Part shown: positions 44,138 to 52,830 of the stretch, piece after piece | Numbering within the stretch: position 1 is the first letter of the stretch | How the letters are laid out: each line of letters starts with the position of its first letter | The notes under the pieces: generated by a model | Told to the model about the DNA's origin: nothing | What the model saw: the letters and a program-made list of their open reading frames with translations, nothing else | Database searches by the model: none | Source: Nonomuraea aurantiaca | Lineage (GTDB): Bacteria; Actinomycetota; Actinomycetes; Streptosporangiales; Streptosporangiaceae | Direction of reading: 5' to 3' | Assembly (NCBI RefSeq): GCF_020215705.1 | Contig: NZ_JAIWNB010000016.1 | Coordinates: forward strand, 186,001-250,000 | Length of the DNA: 64,000 nucleotides | Made by a program: the position numbers and the translations under genes

Positions 44138-45411
44138 CTACTTGCCGATGGCGGTCTTGATGTTGGCCAGCGCCGAGTCCCACGCCTTGGCCGGATCGCC
44201 CTTGCCCTGCTCGACGTTGGTGATCGCGTTCAGGAGCTCCTGGCCGATGGCGGAGCTGTCCGGCCCGATGTAGAACGGCTTGAGCCCGAGCAGCGAGTTG
44301 GTGTAGATCGTCCCGGTCGGGGCGTCGGAGAAGAACGGGTCCTTCAGGGCGGTGAGCTTGGGGTCCTTGTAGACCGACGGAGTAGTGGGCAGCGCGCCGG
44401 TGACGACGAAGTGCGCCAGCTGGCCCTGCGGGGACTGGGTCTTGGAGATGTAGTCCCAGGCGGCCTTGGGGTTCTTGGCGCCCTTGGGGATGGCCAGATA
44501 GCTGCCGCCCCAGTTGCCCGCGCCTCCCGGGATAGTGGCGATGTCCCACTTGCCCTTCGTACCGGGTGCGTTGTTCCGGATCTGTTCCAGCAACCAGGAC
44601 GGCGCGGAGATCACCGCGAACTGGTCCTTGCCAATACCGGCGCTCCATCCATCGGAGAAGGAGCTCTGCTTGGCGGTGATGCCCGCCTGCACCGCCTTGA
44701 GAGCCAGGTCGAAAGCCGTCTTGACCTGCGGGCTGGTGCTGTAGACGACGTTGCCCGACGGATCGTAGTACTTCTGCGGCCCCTGGTTGACCGCCTGGTG
44801 GAACACGCTGGTCCCGGCGTTGTCGACGAACGCCTTCTTGGTCGCCGCGGTGTACTTCTTGCCGGTCTCGATGAAGGCGTCCCAGGTGGGCCAGAGCTTG
44901 CCCACCTCCTCACGGTCGGTCGGCAGCCCTGCGGCCTTGAACAGGTCCGTCCGTAGGCGACGGCCATACCGCCCACGTCCGTCGGGATGCCGATGATCTC
45001 GCCACCCTTGGCGGTGCTCTGGCTCATCACCCAGTCCAGATAGTCGCCCTTGATCTTGTCGGCGCCCAGTTGCCGCAGGTCATAGAAGTTCTGCGGCTGC
45101 TGCACGAACTTGGGCAGATCGTCGCCCTGGATCAGCACCAGGTCGGGCACCTTGCCGCCGGCCAGCGCCGTGGTCAGCGCCTGCGCCGTCTCCACCGAGC
45201 CGCCCACTTCGGTCAGCTTCACCTGGATGCCCGGGTTCTGTTTCTGGTAGACCTCGACGTCGGCTTTCTGGTTGATCCCGGAGAACGACCAGAACTCGAA
45301 CGACTTGCCGTCGCCCGTTGGTTGCGACGGAGAACCGCCGCCACCACAGGCGGCCGCGGTCAGGGCGAGGGCCATGGCGAGCACGGCCGATGTTGCGATA
45401 CGGAGCTTCAC
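44138..45411 (-). CDS. Sugar-binding lipoprotein gene with a one-base frameshift
   Basis: The N-terminal part starts at ATG 45411 with a lipoprotein signal (MKLRIATSAVLAMALALTAA, Cys22) and a family 1 solute-binding body to GIPTDVGGMAVAY. Near 44953 the frame breaks: adding one C restores YRTDLFKAAGLPTDREEVGK and continues without a stop to 44138 (GKLWPTWDAFIETGKKYTAA; AGNWGGSYLAIPKGAKNPKA; PFYIGPDSSAIGQELLNAI). Unrepaired, the first frame runs out of phase to 44611. The whole is about 424 residues, the normal length. It is the first gene of the GH43 importer operon, so a true frameshift would remove substrate capture. A sequencing error in a GC-rich spot is equally possible. Confidence 0.85.
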
Positions 45412-45499
45412 GGCGATCTCTTCCCCTGGGGGTCGGTGCTGAAGAGCTGGTACGGACTGACGGCGGCGCGCCCATGGAGTGGAGTTCGTCGCGGCGCCT

Positions 45500-45508
45500 G
45501 AAATTTTC
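45500..45508. promoter_or_regulatory. GAAATTTTC palindrome in the binding-protein/LacI divergent promoter
   Basis: An odd-centred perfect palindrome of the GAAANTTTC class, 89 bp before the binding-protein ATG (45411). It is a good candidate operator for the adjacent LacI-type regulator. Confidence 0.55.
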
Positions 45509-45579
45509 GTAACTTGGGCCGATCGTTAATCGGGGACTTTAGGCACTTCCCGCTAACCCGGTCAATAATCTGGTCGTAA

Positions 45580-45595
45580 GATTGCCGAAACAATC
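45580..45595. promoter_or_regulatory. GATTG-N6-CAATC inverted repeat before lacI-type gene
   Basis: Five-base arms (45580-45584, 45591-45595) lie 39 bp upstream of the regulator ATG at 45634; it may be an autoregulatory site or part of the promoter. Confidence 0.4.
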
Positions 45596-45633
45596 AGGCA
45601 ACAGGCCGAAAGCGCGGCGCTAGACTGCGGCCC

Positions 45634-46701
45634 ATGACCGCGACCCAGGAGCCGCCCGCACCCGGCACCGCAGGTGGTACAGGACCCCGCACCACGCCCA
45701 ACCAGCCGCTGACCATCGCGCAGCTCGCCGAGCTGGCCGGAGTTTCCACGGCCACGGTCTCCAAAGTGGTGAACGGCCGTTCCGAGGTCGCGCCGGAGAC
45801 CCGGGCCCTGGTCGAGGGGCTCATCCGCGAGCACGGCTACCGGCGGCAGAGGCGGCGCGACAGCCCCGCCGCCCTGGTGGAGCTGGTCTTCCACGCGCTG
45901 GAGGGCGACTACCCGATAGAGATCATCAAGGGCGTCGAGCGGGTGGCGCAGGAGCACGACCTGGCGCTGGTGCTCTCCCAGCTGCGGCACCACCACGTTC
46001 CCGGCCGGAGCTGGATCGAGGGCGTGATGAGACGCCGGCCCAGCGGTGTCATCGCGGTGTTCAGCAGCCTGACCGACGCCCAGTGCCACCAGCTCGCCAG
46101 CCGTGACATCCCGCTCGTCCTGCTGGACCCGAGCGGCGAGCCCGGCCACCAGGTGCCCTCGGTGGGCGCCGGCAACTGGAACGGCGGGCTCTCCGCGACG
46201 CGCCACCTGCTGCAGCTCGGCCACCGGCGGATCGGCATCATCACCGGCCCCGACTACGCGCTGTCCAGCCGGGCCCGCCTCGACGGCTACCGCGCCGCGC
46301 TGGACATGGCCGGCGTGCCCATCGACCCGGACCTGATCCGCGCGGGCGACTTCCTGATCGAAGGCGGCCTGGCCCAGGCCCATCGGCTGCTGCGGCTGCC
46401 CGATCCGCCCACCGCGATCTTCGCCTGCAACGACGGGCAGGCCACGGGCGTCTACGGGGCGGCCTACGAGCGGGGGCTCCGCATCCCCGACGACCTGAGC
46501 GTGATCGGCTTCGACGACCTGCCGCCGATGCGGTGGGCCATCCCGCCGCTGACCACGATCCGCCAGCCGCTCACCGAGATGGCCGCCGCGGCCACCAGGA
46601 TGCTGGTGGCGCTCACGCACGGCGAGACCGTGCCGCAGAACCGGATCGAGCTCGCCACCGAACTCGTGGTGCGAGGGAGCACGGGGCCTTGCCGCCCTTA
46701 A
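45634..46701 (+). CDS. LacI-family sugar-responsive regulator
   Basis: 355 residues. After a 26-residue Pro/Gly-rich tail comes the LacI helix-turn-helix (LTIAQLAELAGVSTATVSKV followed by VNGRSEV). The periplasmic-binding-like effector domain reads VPSVGAGNWNGGLSATRHLL, IGIITGPDYALSSRARLDGY and LSVIGFDDLPPMRWAIPPLT. It is divergent from the GH43 importer operon and probably represses it; GAAANTTTC sites occur there and before the pectate lyase. The 3' end overlaps the convergent lyase gene by 4 bp. Confidence 0.92.
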   Translation: MTATQEPPAPGTAGGTGPRTTPNQPLTIAQLAELAGVSTATVSKVVNGRSEVAPETRALVEGLIREHGYRRQRRRDSPAALVELVFHALEGDYPIEIIKGVERVAQEHDLALVLSQLRHHHVPGRSWIEGVMRRRPSGVIAVFSSLTDAQCHQLASRDIPLVLLDPSGEPGHQVPSVGAGNWNGGLSATRHLLQLGHRRIGIITGPDYALSSRARLDGYRAALDMAGVPIDPDLIRAGDFLIEGGLAQAHRLLRLPDPPTAIFACNDGQATGVYGAAYERGLRIPDDLSVIGFDDLPPMRWAIPPLTTIRQPLTEMAAAATRMLVALTHGETVPQNRIELATELVVRGSTGPCRP

Positions 46702-47612
46702 GAAGTTCCGAAAGTTTCTGGATTGTTTCCGTATGTATCGGACCGCTGGAGGGCGGTTCGGGCCCGGGCCGCCATGGCCTCGTCCACCATTTCCCCTTCG
46801 AAGGTGATCGCCCCGGCGCCGTGTCGCTGCGCCTCCTCCACGGCGGCGATCATCCGCGCGTAGCGGGCGAGCTCCTCCGGCGTGGGCGAGAAGACCTCGT
46901 TGATCACCGGGACGTGGGAGGGGTGGATCGCCATCATGCCCTCGTAACCCAGGGAGCGGTTCTGCTCGGCGAACGCCCGCAGCCCTTCGAGGTCGGCGAT
47001 GTTCGTCCAGAGGCCCGCGATCGGGCAGGGCGCGCCCGCCGCCCGGACGTCCAGCAGGACGCGCGACCGCAGCGCCAGGGTCTCAGCACCCTCAGCGCTC
47101 CAGCGGTAGCCGACCGCCCGCTCGACGTCGCCCCCCTTGCCGGTGACCGCGCCCAGGTAGGCGATGCGGGGCACGGCCCGGCCGATGTCGTACGCCGCAC
47201 GCAGCGCGGCGGCGCTCTCCAGCAGCGGCACGAGGGCGATGTGGCCCTGGGGCAGGCCGTGTTCGCGCTCGCACCAGCTCAGCAGCCGGTCGGCCAGGCG
47301 TACGTCCCCTTCGTCGGCGACCTTGGGCAGGACCACCCCGGCCAGGCGGGCGTGCGCGATGGCCCGCAGGTCCTCGGCGGCCGCCCAGCCGTCGAGGGGG
47401 TTGATCCGGACGAGAAGCGCCAGGTCGCCCGTCGCGCCGGCGACGGCCTCGGCCACGCGCGCGCGGGCGATGGCCTTGCCGGCCTGCGGGACGGCGTCCT
47501 CCAGGTCGAGGATGGCCGCGTCGGCTCCCGCGGCCGCCGCCTTGGCCAGCCATTCGGTACGGGTGCCGGGCACGAAGAGCAGGGAGCGCAGCGGCGGCCG
47601 GTCAGATGACAC
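46698..47612 (-). CDS. CitE-like CoA-ester lyase (HpcH/HpaI aldolase family)
   Basis: 304 residues. Motifs of the CitE/malyl-CoA lyase group: LRSLLFVPGTRTEWLAKAAA, ILDLEDAVPQAGK (metal-binding Glu/Asp), VRINPLDGWAAAEDL, VVLPKVADEGD and GYEGMMAIHPSHVPVINEVF. Such enzymes cleave 3-hydroxyacyl-CoA esters like malyl-, citramalyl- or 3-hydroxy-3-methylglutaryl-CoA. The start overlaps the CoA-transferase gene by 11 bp, so the pair is coupled: the transferase would make the CoA ester that this lyase splits. The exact substrate is not readable. Confidence 0.85.
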   Translation of the reverse strand: MSSDRPPLRSLLFVPGTRTEWLAKAAAAGADAAILDLEDAVPQAGKAIARARVAEAVAGATGDLALLVRINPLDGWAAAEDLRAIAHARLAGVVLPKVADEGDVRLADRLLSWCEREHGLPQGHIALVPLLESAAALRAAYDIGRAVPRIAYLGAVTGKGGDVERAVGYRWSAEGAETLALRSRVLLDVRAAGAPCPIAGLWTNIADLEGLRAFAEQNRSLGYEGMMAIHPSHVPVINEVFSPTPEELARYARMIAAVEEAQRHGAGAITFEGEMVDEAMAARARTALQRSDTYGNNPETFGTS

Positions 47613-48837
47613 CGCGCTTCTCCAGATCCGCGAGCTGGTCGGCGCCGAGCCCGAGCCACTGGCGGTAGACGAGGGCGTTGTCCTGCCCGAGCGCGGGTCC
47701 GGTTCGCCAGACGTGTCCGGGTTTCTGGTGGAAGTGCGGCAGGGCGGCCTGCATGCGGACCGGCCCCAGGTCGGGGTCGTCGACGGTGATGATGTCGCCG
47801 CGTTCGGCGTACACGGGGTCGCCGGCGATGTCCTCGGCGGTGAAGACGCGGGAGGCGACCACCTCGGCGTCCGCGAACGCCTCCAGGCACTCGGCGGTCC
47901 CGCGCGCCGCCACCCATTCGCGCAGTCCCTGGTCCAGCCGTTCCCGGCCGGCGAGTTGCCGCTGCGTCGTGGCGTACTCCTCCTCGGGCAGGCCCAGGAG
48001 ACGGACGACGTTCAGGACCGAGCGGAGGGTCGCGGAGGTCACGGTGATCCAGTCGCCGTCGCCGGACAGGTAGGTGTTGATGACCGCGGCCGGCGCGACG
48101 GCCAGCTGGTTGCCGGACCTGCCGGGTACGACGCCGAGCTGGTCATGCGTGATGACCTGCCATTCGACCAGCCGGAACAGCGGCTCGAACAGGGCCAGGT
48201 CGATCCACTCGCCGTCGAAGGCGGGGTCGTTGGCCCGCCGGTGCAGGGCGGCGAGCACGGCGTAGGCGCCCATCAGCCCGGTCACGGCGTCGCCGTGGGA
48301 GAACCCGGTGTGCACGGGCGGCCCGTCGGGGAAGCCGGTCAGGTGCACCACGCCGCTCCTGGCCTCGCCGACCTTGCCGAAGCCCGGCGCGTCGGCCTGC
48401 GAGGAGGTCGCGCCGAATCCGGAGATCTGCAGCAGGACGGCCTTGGGGTTGATCCGATGCACGGCCTCCCAGTCCAGCTCCCAGGCTCGCAGCCGGCTCG
48501 CGCGCAGCGTGACGATCACGACGTCGGCCCAGGCCACGAGCCGGTGGGCCACCTGCCGGCCGTCGGGATCGTGCAGGTCCAGGGTGACGGAGCGCTTGTT
48601 CCGGCCCGCGACCTTGAACCACAGCGGTACGCCGTCGCGCGTCGGGCCCATGGCGCGGGCGGCGTCACCGAGGCCGGGGGGTTCGACGTGGATCACGTCG
48701 GCGCCCTGGTCGGCGAGCATGGACCCGGCCAGCGGCCCGGCGACCACATGGGCGAACTCCACCACTTTCAGACCACGCAACTGCCCTTGGCCGTGCTGCT
48801 GTTCGGTCGCCTGTTCGCTCGCCTGTTCGGTCGCCAC
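47602..48837 (-). CDS. Class III (CaiB/BaiF) CoA-transferase
   Basis: 411 residues from GTG 48837, with AAGGAG seven bases upstream. The family start GLKVVEFAHVVAGPLAGSML, the CoA-binding RNKRSVTLDLHDPDGR, and HTGFSHGDAVTG with the likely catalytic Asp are present. The N-terminal tail is Gln/Glu-rich (EQASEQATEQQ). These enzymes move CoA between carboxylates without a ping-pong free intermediate. With the coupled CitE-like lyase it resembles the succinyl-CoA:malate/citramalate CoA-transferase plus lyase modules. A LysR-type box lies 84 bp upstream. Confidence 0.88.
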   Translation of the reverse strand: MATEQASEQATEQQHGQGQLRGLKVVEFAHVVAGPLAGSMLADQGADVIHVEPPGLGDAARAMGPTRDGVPLWFKVAGRNKRSVTLDLHDPDGRQVAHRLVAWADVVIVTLRASRLRAWELDWEAVHRINPKAVLLQISGFGATSSQADAPGFGKVGEARSGVVHLTGFPDGPPVHTGFSHGDAVTGLMGAYAVLAALHRRANDPAFDGEWIDLALFEPLFRLVEWQVITHDQLGVVPGRSGNQLAVAPAAVINTYLSGDGDWITVTSATLRSVLNVVRLLGLPEEEYATTQRQLAGRERLDQGLREWVAARGTAECLEAFADAEVVASRVFTAEDIAGDPVYAERGDIITVDDPDLGPVRMQAALPHFHQKPGHVWRTGPALGQDNALVYRQWLGLGADQLADLEKRGVI

Positions 48838-48920
48838 GCATGAGCTCCTTCGCACTGTCCGGTGCTGTCATCCTGCCCAAGGCGAGAAATGCGGGTCCAG
48901 CACAAGAAGTCGATAAATTC

Positions 48921-48935
48921 ATGCTATTTACGCAT
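48921..48935 (-). promoter_or_regulatory. ATGC-N7-GCAT LysR-type box before the CoA-transferase/lyase unit
   Basis: ATGCTATTTACGCAT has 4-bp perfect arms and the T-N11-A spacing of LysR boxes, 84 bp before GTG 48837. The same arms and spacing recur at 49864-49878. Confidence 0.65.
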
Positions 48936-49852
48936 TAACCCATCCAGGAGACACCCGGTGGCAGCTCCGTACGGAACTCTTCGAGCACATCCAGGAACGC
49001 GGCCGCCGCGAGCGGTAGCGTTCGGCGCGCTCGGACCACGACGTCCAGCCGCCGCTCCACCACGGGCCCGGTCAACCGGCGGTGCACGACGTGCCCCGGA
49101 CCCAGGAGGGGCAGCACCAGAGCGGGCATCGCCGACACTCCGAGCCCGGCGGCGACCAGGCCGCCCACGGTCGCCACGTTGCTCGCCTCCGCCGCGGGCG
49201 TCACGGCGGCGCCCGCCTGGGCGAACGCCGCGTCGGTGAGCCTGCGTACACTGGACTGCGGCCCGACGGCCAGGAACGGCTCGGCGGCCAGGTCCTCCCA
49301 GGTGACCTCGTCACGCTCGGCGAGCGGGTGCCCCTCGGGCAGTACGGCGTGGAACTGGTCGCGGATCAGCGGACGATGGTCGAGCCGGTCCGGCGACGCG
49401 CCCACCGTGGTGATCGCGAAGTCGGCGTCACCCGACAGCACCCTGCCGAGGACGGCCCGTTCGAGCCCGTCCATGATGCGGACCGCCACCCGCGGCCGCT
49501 GGCGCCGGAAGGCGGAGATCATGCGCGGCAGCAGCACCGCCGCGACCGAGGGCAGCGTGGCCACGGCCACCACGCCCGACTCGCCGAGCAGGTAGCGCCG
49601 CAGCTCCTTCATCCCCGACTCGTGAGCGCCGACGATCTGCTCGGCCACCCGCAGGGTCTCCAGGCCCGCCGCGGTGAGCTGGACGTTGCGGGTGTCGCGC
49701 TCCAGCAGGCGGGCATCGAGCACCCGTTCCAGGTCGGCGACCGCACGGCTCAGGGTCGACTGCGAGACGTGCAGGTGCGCCGCCGCGGCGGTGAAGCTCG
49801 CCGCCCTGGCCACGGCGACATAGGCGGCGAGTTGCCGGAGAGTAGCGTCCAT
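48935..49852 (-). CDS. LysR-family regulator
   Basis: 305 residues. The N-terminal winged HTH reads LRQLAAYVAVARAASFTAAA and LHVSQSTLSRAVADLERVLD. The type 2 periplasmic-binding-like effector domain follows (GVVAVATLPSVAAVLLPRMI; DADFAITTVG; FHAVLPEGHPLAERDEVTWE). It is divergent from a CitMHS transporter and upstream of the CoA-transferase/lyase genes. Identical ATGC-N7-GCAT boxes at both promoters indicate it controls both, probably activating them with a carboxylate ligand. Confidence 0.9.
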   Translation of the reverse strand: MDATLRQLAAYVAVARAASFTAAAAHLHVSQSTLSRAVADLERVLDARLLERDTRNVQLTAAGLETLRVAEQIVGAHESGMKELRRYLLGESGVVAVATLPSVAAVLLPRMISAFRRQRPRVAVRIMDGLERAVLGRVLSGDADFAITTVGASPDRLDHRPLIRDQFHAVLPEGHPLAERDEVTWEDLAAEPFLAVGPQSSVRRLTDAAFAQAGAAVTPAAEASNVATVGGLVAAGLGVSAMPALVLPLLGPGHVVHRRLTGPVVERRLDVVVRARRTLPLAAAAFLDVLEEFRTELPPGVSWMG

Positions 49853-49863
49853 GAGGCCAACCT

Positions 49864-49878
49864 ATGCACATACCGCAT
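49864..49878 (+). promoter_or_regulatory. ATGC-N7-GCAT LysR-type box in the lysR/transporter divergent promoter
   Basis: ATGCACATACCGCAT lies 12 bp from the lysR start and 78 bp before the transporter ATG (49956). It is the second copy of the box at 48921-48935, which supports a small regulon. Confidence 0.65.
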
Positions 49879-49955
49879 GGATAAATCCACTTTTGATGGT
49901 GGACGTGAAAGGTCAGCGCTCGGAAACTTCTCCGTAACCCTCCGAAAGGACCTCG

Positions 49956-51278
49956 ATGATCGCGACCCTCGGCTTTCTCACCATCGGCCTGTTCCTGGTG
50001 CTCACCATGACCAGGCGCGTCTCGGTCCTCACCGCGTTGGTGCTGGTCCCGGTGTTGCCAGCGCTTGCCGGCGGCTTCGGCGCCGAGATGGGTCCGATGA
50101 TCCTCGCCGGGCTGGGCAAGGTGGCGCCCACCGGCATCATGATCGCTTTCGCGGTCCTGTACTTCAGCCTGATGATCGACACGGGGCTGTTCGACCCGCT
50201 GATCCGCGGCATCCTGCGCCTGGCCAAGGACGACCCACTGCGGATCGCCGTCGGCACGGCCGTCATCACGATGTGCGTGGCCCTGGACGGCGACGGCGCC
50301 TCGACCTTCCTCATCACCGTCTCCGCCCTGCTGCCCGTCTACAAACGGCTGCGGATGAGCCCCCTGGTGCTCACCGGCGTCGTCTGCCTGGGCGCCGGCG
50401 TGATGAACATGATCCCCTGGGGCGGCCCCACCGCGCGGGCGATGGCGGTGCTGAAGCTGGACAGCTCGCAGGTGTTCACCCCGGTCCTGCCCGCGATGGT
50501 CATCGGCATCGTCTGGGTGCTGGTGGCGTCGTACCTGATCGGCCTGCGCGAACGCCGTCGCCTCGGCACGGTGTCCCTGCCCGAGCCCACGCCGGAGCCC
50601 GCGGCCGAGTTCGTCGCCGGAGACGGGCCCGGGACGCCCCTTGCCCCGCCGCGCAGGCACCCGGCCCTGACCGTCTTCAACCTGGCGCTGACCGTCGCGC
50701 TGCTCGTCGGGCTCATCCTGCAGGTCATGCCGCTTCCGGTGCTGTTCGTGGTCGGGTTCGCCATCGCCGCGCTGGTCAACCACCCCTCCTGGGAGAAGCA
50801 GCAGGAACTGCTCGACAGGCACGCCAAGAGCGTCGTCCTGGTCACCACGATGATCTTCGCCGCGGGGGTCTTCACCGGAATCCTCACCGGGACCAAGATG
50901 ATCAACGAGATGGCCACCGCGTTCGTCGGCATCATCCCCGACTCCTTCGGCGGCCACCTGCCGGTGCTGGTCGCGATCACGGGCATGCCGCTCAGCCTGG
51001 TCTTCACCCCTGACGCCTACTACTTCGGCGTACTGCCCGTGCTCGCCCAGACGGCCGGTGGCTTCGGCATCGAGTCCGCCGAGGTCGCCAGGGCCGCCAT
51101 CCTCGGCCAGATGACCACCGGCTTCCCGCTCAGCCCGCTCACCGCCGCGACGTTCATCCTGGTCGGGATGAGCGGCGTACAACTCGGCCAGCACCAGCGC
51201 TTCATCTTCGGCTGGGCGTTCGCCACCACCCTGGTCATGACCGTGGCCGCGCTCCTGACCGGCGCCATCTCCCTCTGA
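49956..51278 (+). CDS. CitMHS-family citrate/carboxylate:cation symporter
   Basis: 440 residues from ATG 49956 (AAAGGACC upstream). About twelve membrane segments. The CitMHS signature region is VALDGDGASTFLITVSALLP followed by VYKRLRMSPLVL; NMIPWGGPTARAM and MPLSLVFTPDAYYFGVLPVL match the family's re-entrant conserved loops. The family takes up citrate complexed with a metal, or related carboxylates, with protons. With the LysR regulator and the CoA-transferase/lyase pair it forms a carboxylate uptake-and-cleavage module. Confidence 0.92.
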   Translation: MIATLGFLTIGLFLVLTMTRRVSVLTALVLVPVLPALAGGFGAEMGPMILAGLGKVAPTGIMIAFAVLYFSLMIDTGLFDPLIRGILRLAKDDPLRIAVGTAVITMCVALDGDGASTFLITVSALLPVYKRLRMSPLVLTGVVCLGAGVMNMIPWGGPTARAMAVLKLDSSQVFTPVLPAMVIGIVWVLVASYLIGLRERRRLGTVSLPEPTPEPAAEFVAGDGPGTPLAPPRRHPALTVFNLALTVALLVGLILQVMPLPVLFVVGFAIAALVNHPSWEKQQELLDRHAKSVVLVTTMIFAAGVFTGILTGTKMINEMATAFVGIIPDSFGGHLPVLVAITGMPLSLVFTPDAYYFGVLPVLAQTAGGFGIESAEVARAAILGQMTTGFPLSPLTAATFILVGMSGVQLGQHQRFIFGWAFATTLVMTVAALLTGAISL

Positions 51279-51300
51279 CCGCGCGAGGAGCACCCCCCTC

Positions 51301-52830
51301 ATGAAGTACGGCAGAATCGCCGCCGCGCTGTCCGCCCTGTCCGCCCTCGTGGCAGCGCCCACCCCCGCGCACGCTGACACTGTGCTGCCCTCGGATCGCT
51401 TCTTCTCCTACGACCGGCCCGCCTCGTACGGCGTGCACACCGAGCGGGTCTCGGTGCCCCTGCGCGACGGCAGCCACCTGGCCTGCGACCTGCACCGGCC
51501 CGCCGGCCCCGACGGCAGGCCCGCCGACGGCCGCTTCCCCGGCATCGTCTACGACTACAACGCCTACGACCAGCTGCAGCCACAGGGCCAGGCGGCGGCC
51601 TTCTTCGTCACCCGCGGCTACACCGCCGCCGTGTGCAACGTCCGCGGCACGGGCGCCTCACCTGGGCGCCTCGACCCGTTCAGCGCGCAGGAGCAACGCG
51701 ACAACTACGACCTCATCGAGTGGCTGGCGGCCCAGCCCTGGTCCACCGGCAAGATCGGGCAGACCGGTGTCAGCTACGGCGGCCACACCTCCCTCCTGGT
51801 CGCGGTGAACAAGCCGCCCCACCTGGCCGCGATCATCCCCGTCGACGGAATCAGCGACTGGTACGAGAACACCATCTATCGCGGCGGCATCTACTCGGCC
51901 AGGATCCGGGACTGGCAGCGCGCCGTCGCGCCCGACACCCTGGTGACCTACGCCGAGCACCCGCTCTACGACGACTACTGGCGAGAGCGCAGCGTCAAGG
52001 CCCGCTGGAAGAACCTGGACGTCCCGGTCCTGGAGATCGCCGGATGGTACGACAGATACCGGGCCGCCATGGTGGCGAACTTCCAGGCCCGCCCGAAGAA
52101 CGTCTGGCTGGTCGCCGGCCCCTGGCAGCACGGCTGGCCGTCGGGCCAGCCCGCCGACATCGGCAACGGCGCCTACCTCGCCTGGTGGGACCACTGGCTC
52201 GCCGGCCGCACCGACGCGCCGCTGCCCGCCGCCAAGGTGACCTCCTACCAGGTTCCGAGCACCGGCTGGCAGCAGTTCGCGACCTGGCCCCCTGCCAGGA
52301 CCCGGCAGACCCGGCTCGGCCTGGGCGCCGACGGCACGCTGACGACAGGATGGAGCAAGCCGGCCACCCTCGCCTTCACCGTCAACACCGAGACGACCCC
52401 CGCGACCCCGGACGAGCGGCTCACCTTCCAGACGCGGCCCTACCAGCAGGACACCGTCCTGGGCGGCGACGTCATCGCGAAGGTACGCGCCGCATTCAGC
52501 GCCACCGACGGCAACATCGCGGTCGTGGTCGAGGACGTCGCCCCCGACGGTACGGCCGGCCGCATCACCCAGGGCTGGCTGAAGGCGAGCCACCGGTTCG
52601 GTCACGAACGCGCCGTCCCCGTCCGGCCGGGCAAGACCTACGACCTGGAGATCCGCACCTGGCCGACCCACTACCGGCTGAGCGCCGGTCACAGCCTCCG
52701 GGTGACCGTGTCCAGCGACGACCATCCCGAGATCGACTCCGACGCCCCGGCGGGCCGGGTCCAGCTGCGCGTGGGATCCGGCGGCACCGAAATCCGGCTC
52801 GGCACGCTCACGGGGAAGGACGTCCGATGA
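51301..52830 (+). CDS. Secreted CocE/NonD-type hydrolase (X-Pro dipeptidyl-peptidase S15 family)
   Basis: 509 residues. The signal peptide MKYGRIAAALSALSALVAAP ends near PAHA|DT. The alpha/beta-hydrolase domain has the nucleophile S158 in GVSYGGHTSLL, the oxyanion region VYDYNAYDQLQPQGQAAAFF, and a C-terminal jelly-roll typical of PepX_C (LKASHRFGHERAVPVRPGKT; LRVTVSSDDHPEIDSD). The family includes esterases, acylases and dipeptidyl peptidases. It follows the transporter by 22 bp, and its stop overlaps the tannase start. Confidence 0.88.
   Translation: MKYGRIAAALSALSALVAAPTPAHADTVLPSDRFFSYDRPASYGVHTERVSVPLRDGSHLACDLHRPAGPDGRPADGRFPGIVYDYNAYDQLQPQGQAAAFFVTRGYTAAVCNVRGTGASPGRLDPFSAQEQRDNYDLIEWLAAQPWSTGKIGQTGVSYGGHTSLLVAVNKPPHLAAIIPVDGISDWYENTIYRGGIYSARIRDWQRAVAPDTLVTYAEHPLYDDYWRERSVKARWKNLDVPVLEIAGWYDRYRAAMVANFQARPKNVWLVAGPWQHGWPSGQPADIGNGAYLAWWDHWLAGRTDAPLPAAKVTSYQVPSTGWQQFATWPPARTRQTRLGLGADGTLTTGWSKPATLAFTVNTETTPATPDERLTFQTRPYQQDTVLGGDVIAKVRAAFSATDGNIAVVVEDVAPDGTAGRITQGWLKASHRFGHERAVPVRPGKTYDLEIRTWPTHYRLSAGHSLRVTVSSDDHPEIDSDAPAGRVQLRVGSGGTEIRLGTLTGKDVR

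Noticed and set aside
46710..46718. GAAAGTTTC palindrome as a LacI operator
   Set aside because: It lies inside the coding end of the CitE-like gene (encoding ETF) far from any promoter; kept only as coincidence.
51633..52826. N-terminal extension of the tannase gene
   Set aside because: It lies inside the CocE-type gene; the ATGA-coupled ATG 52827 begins a signal peptide.
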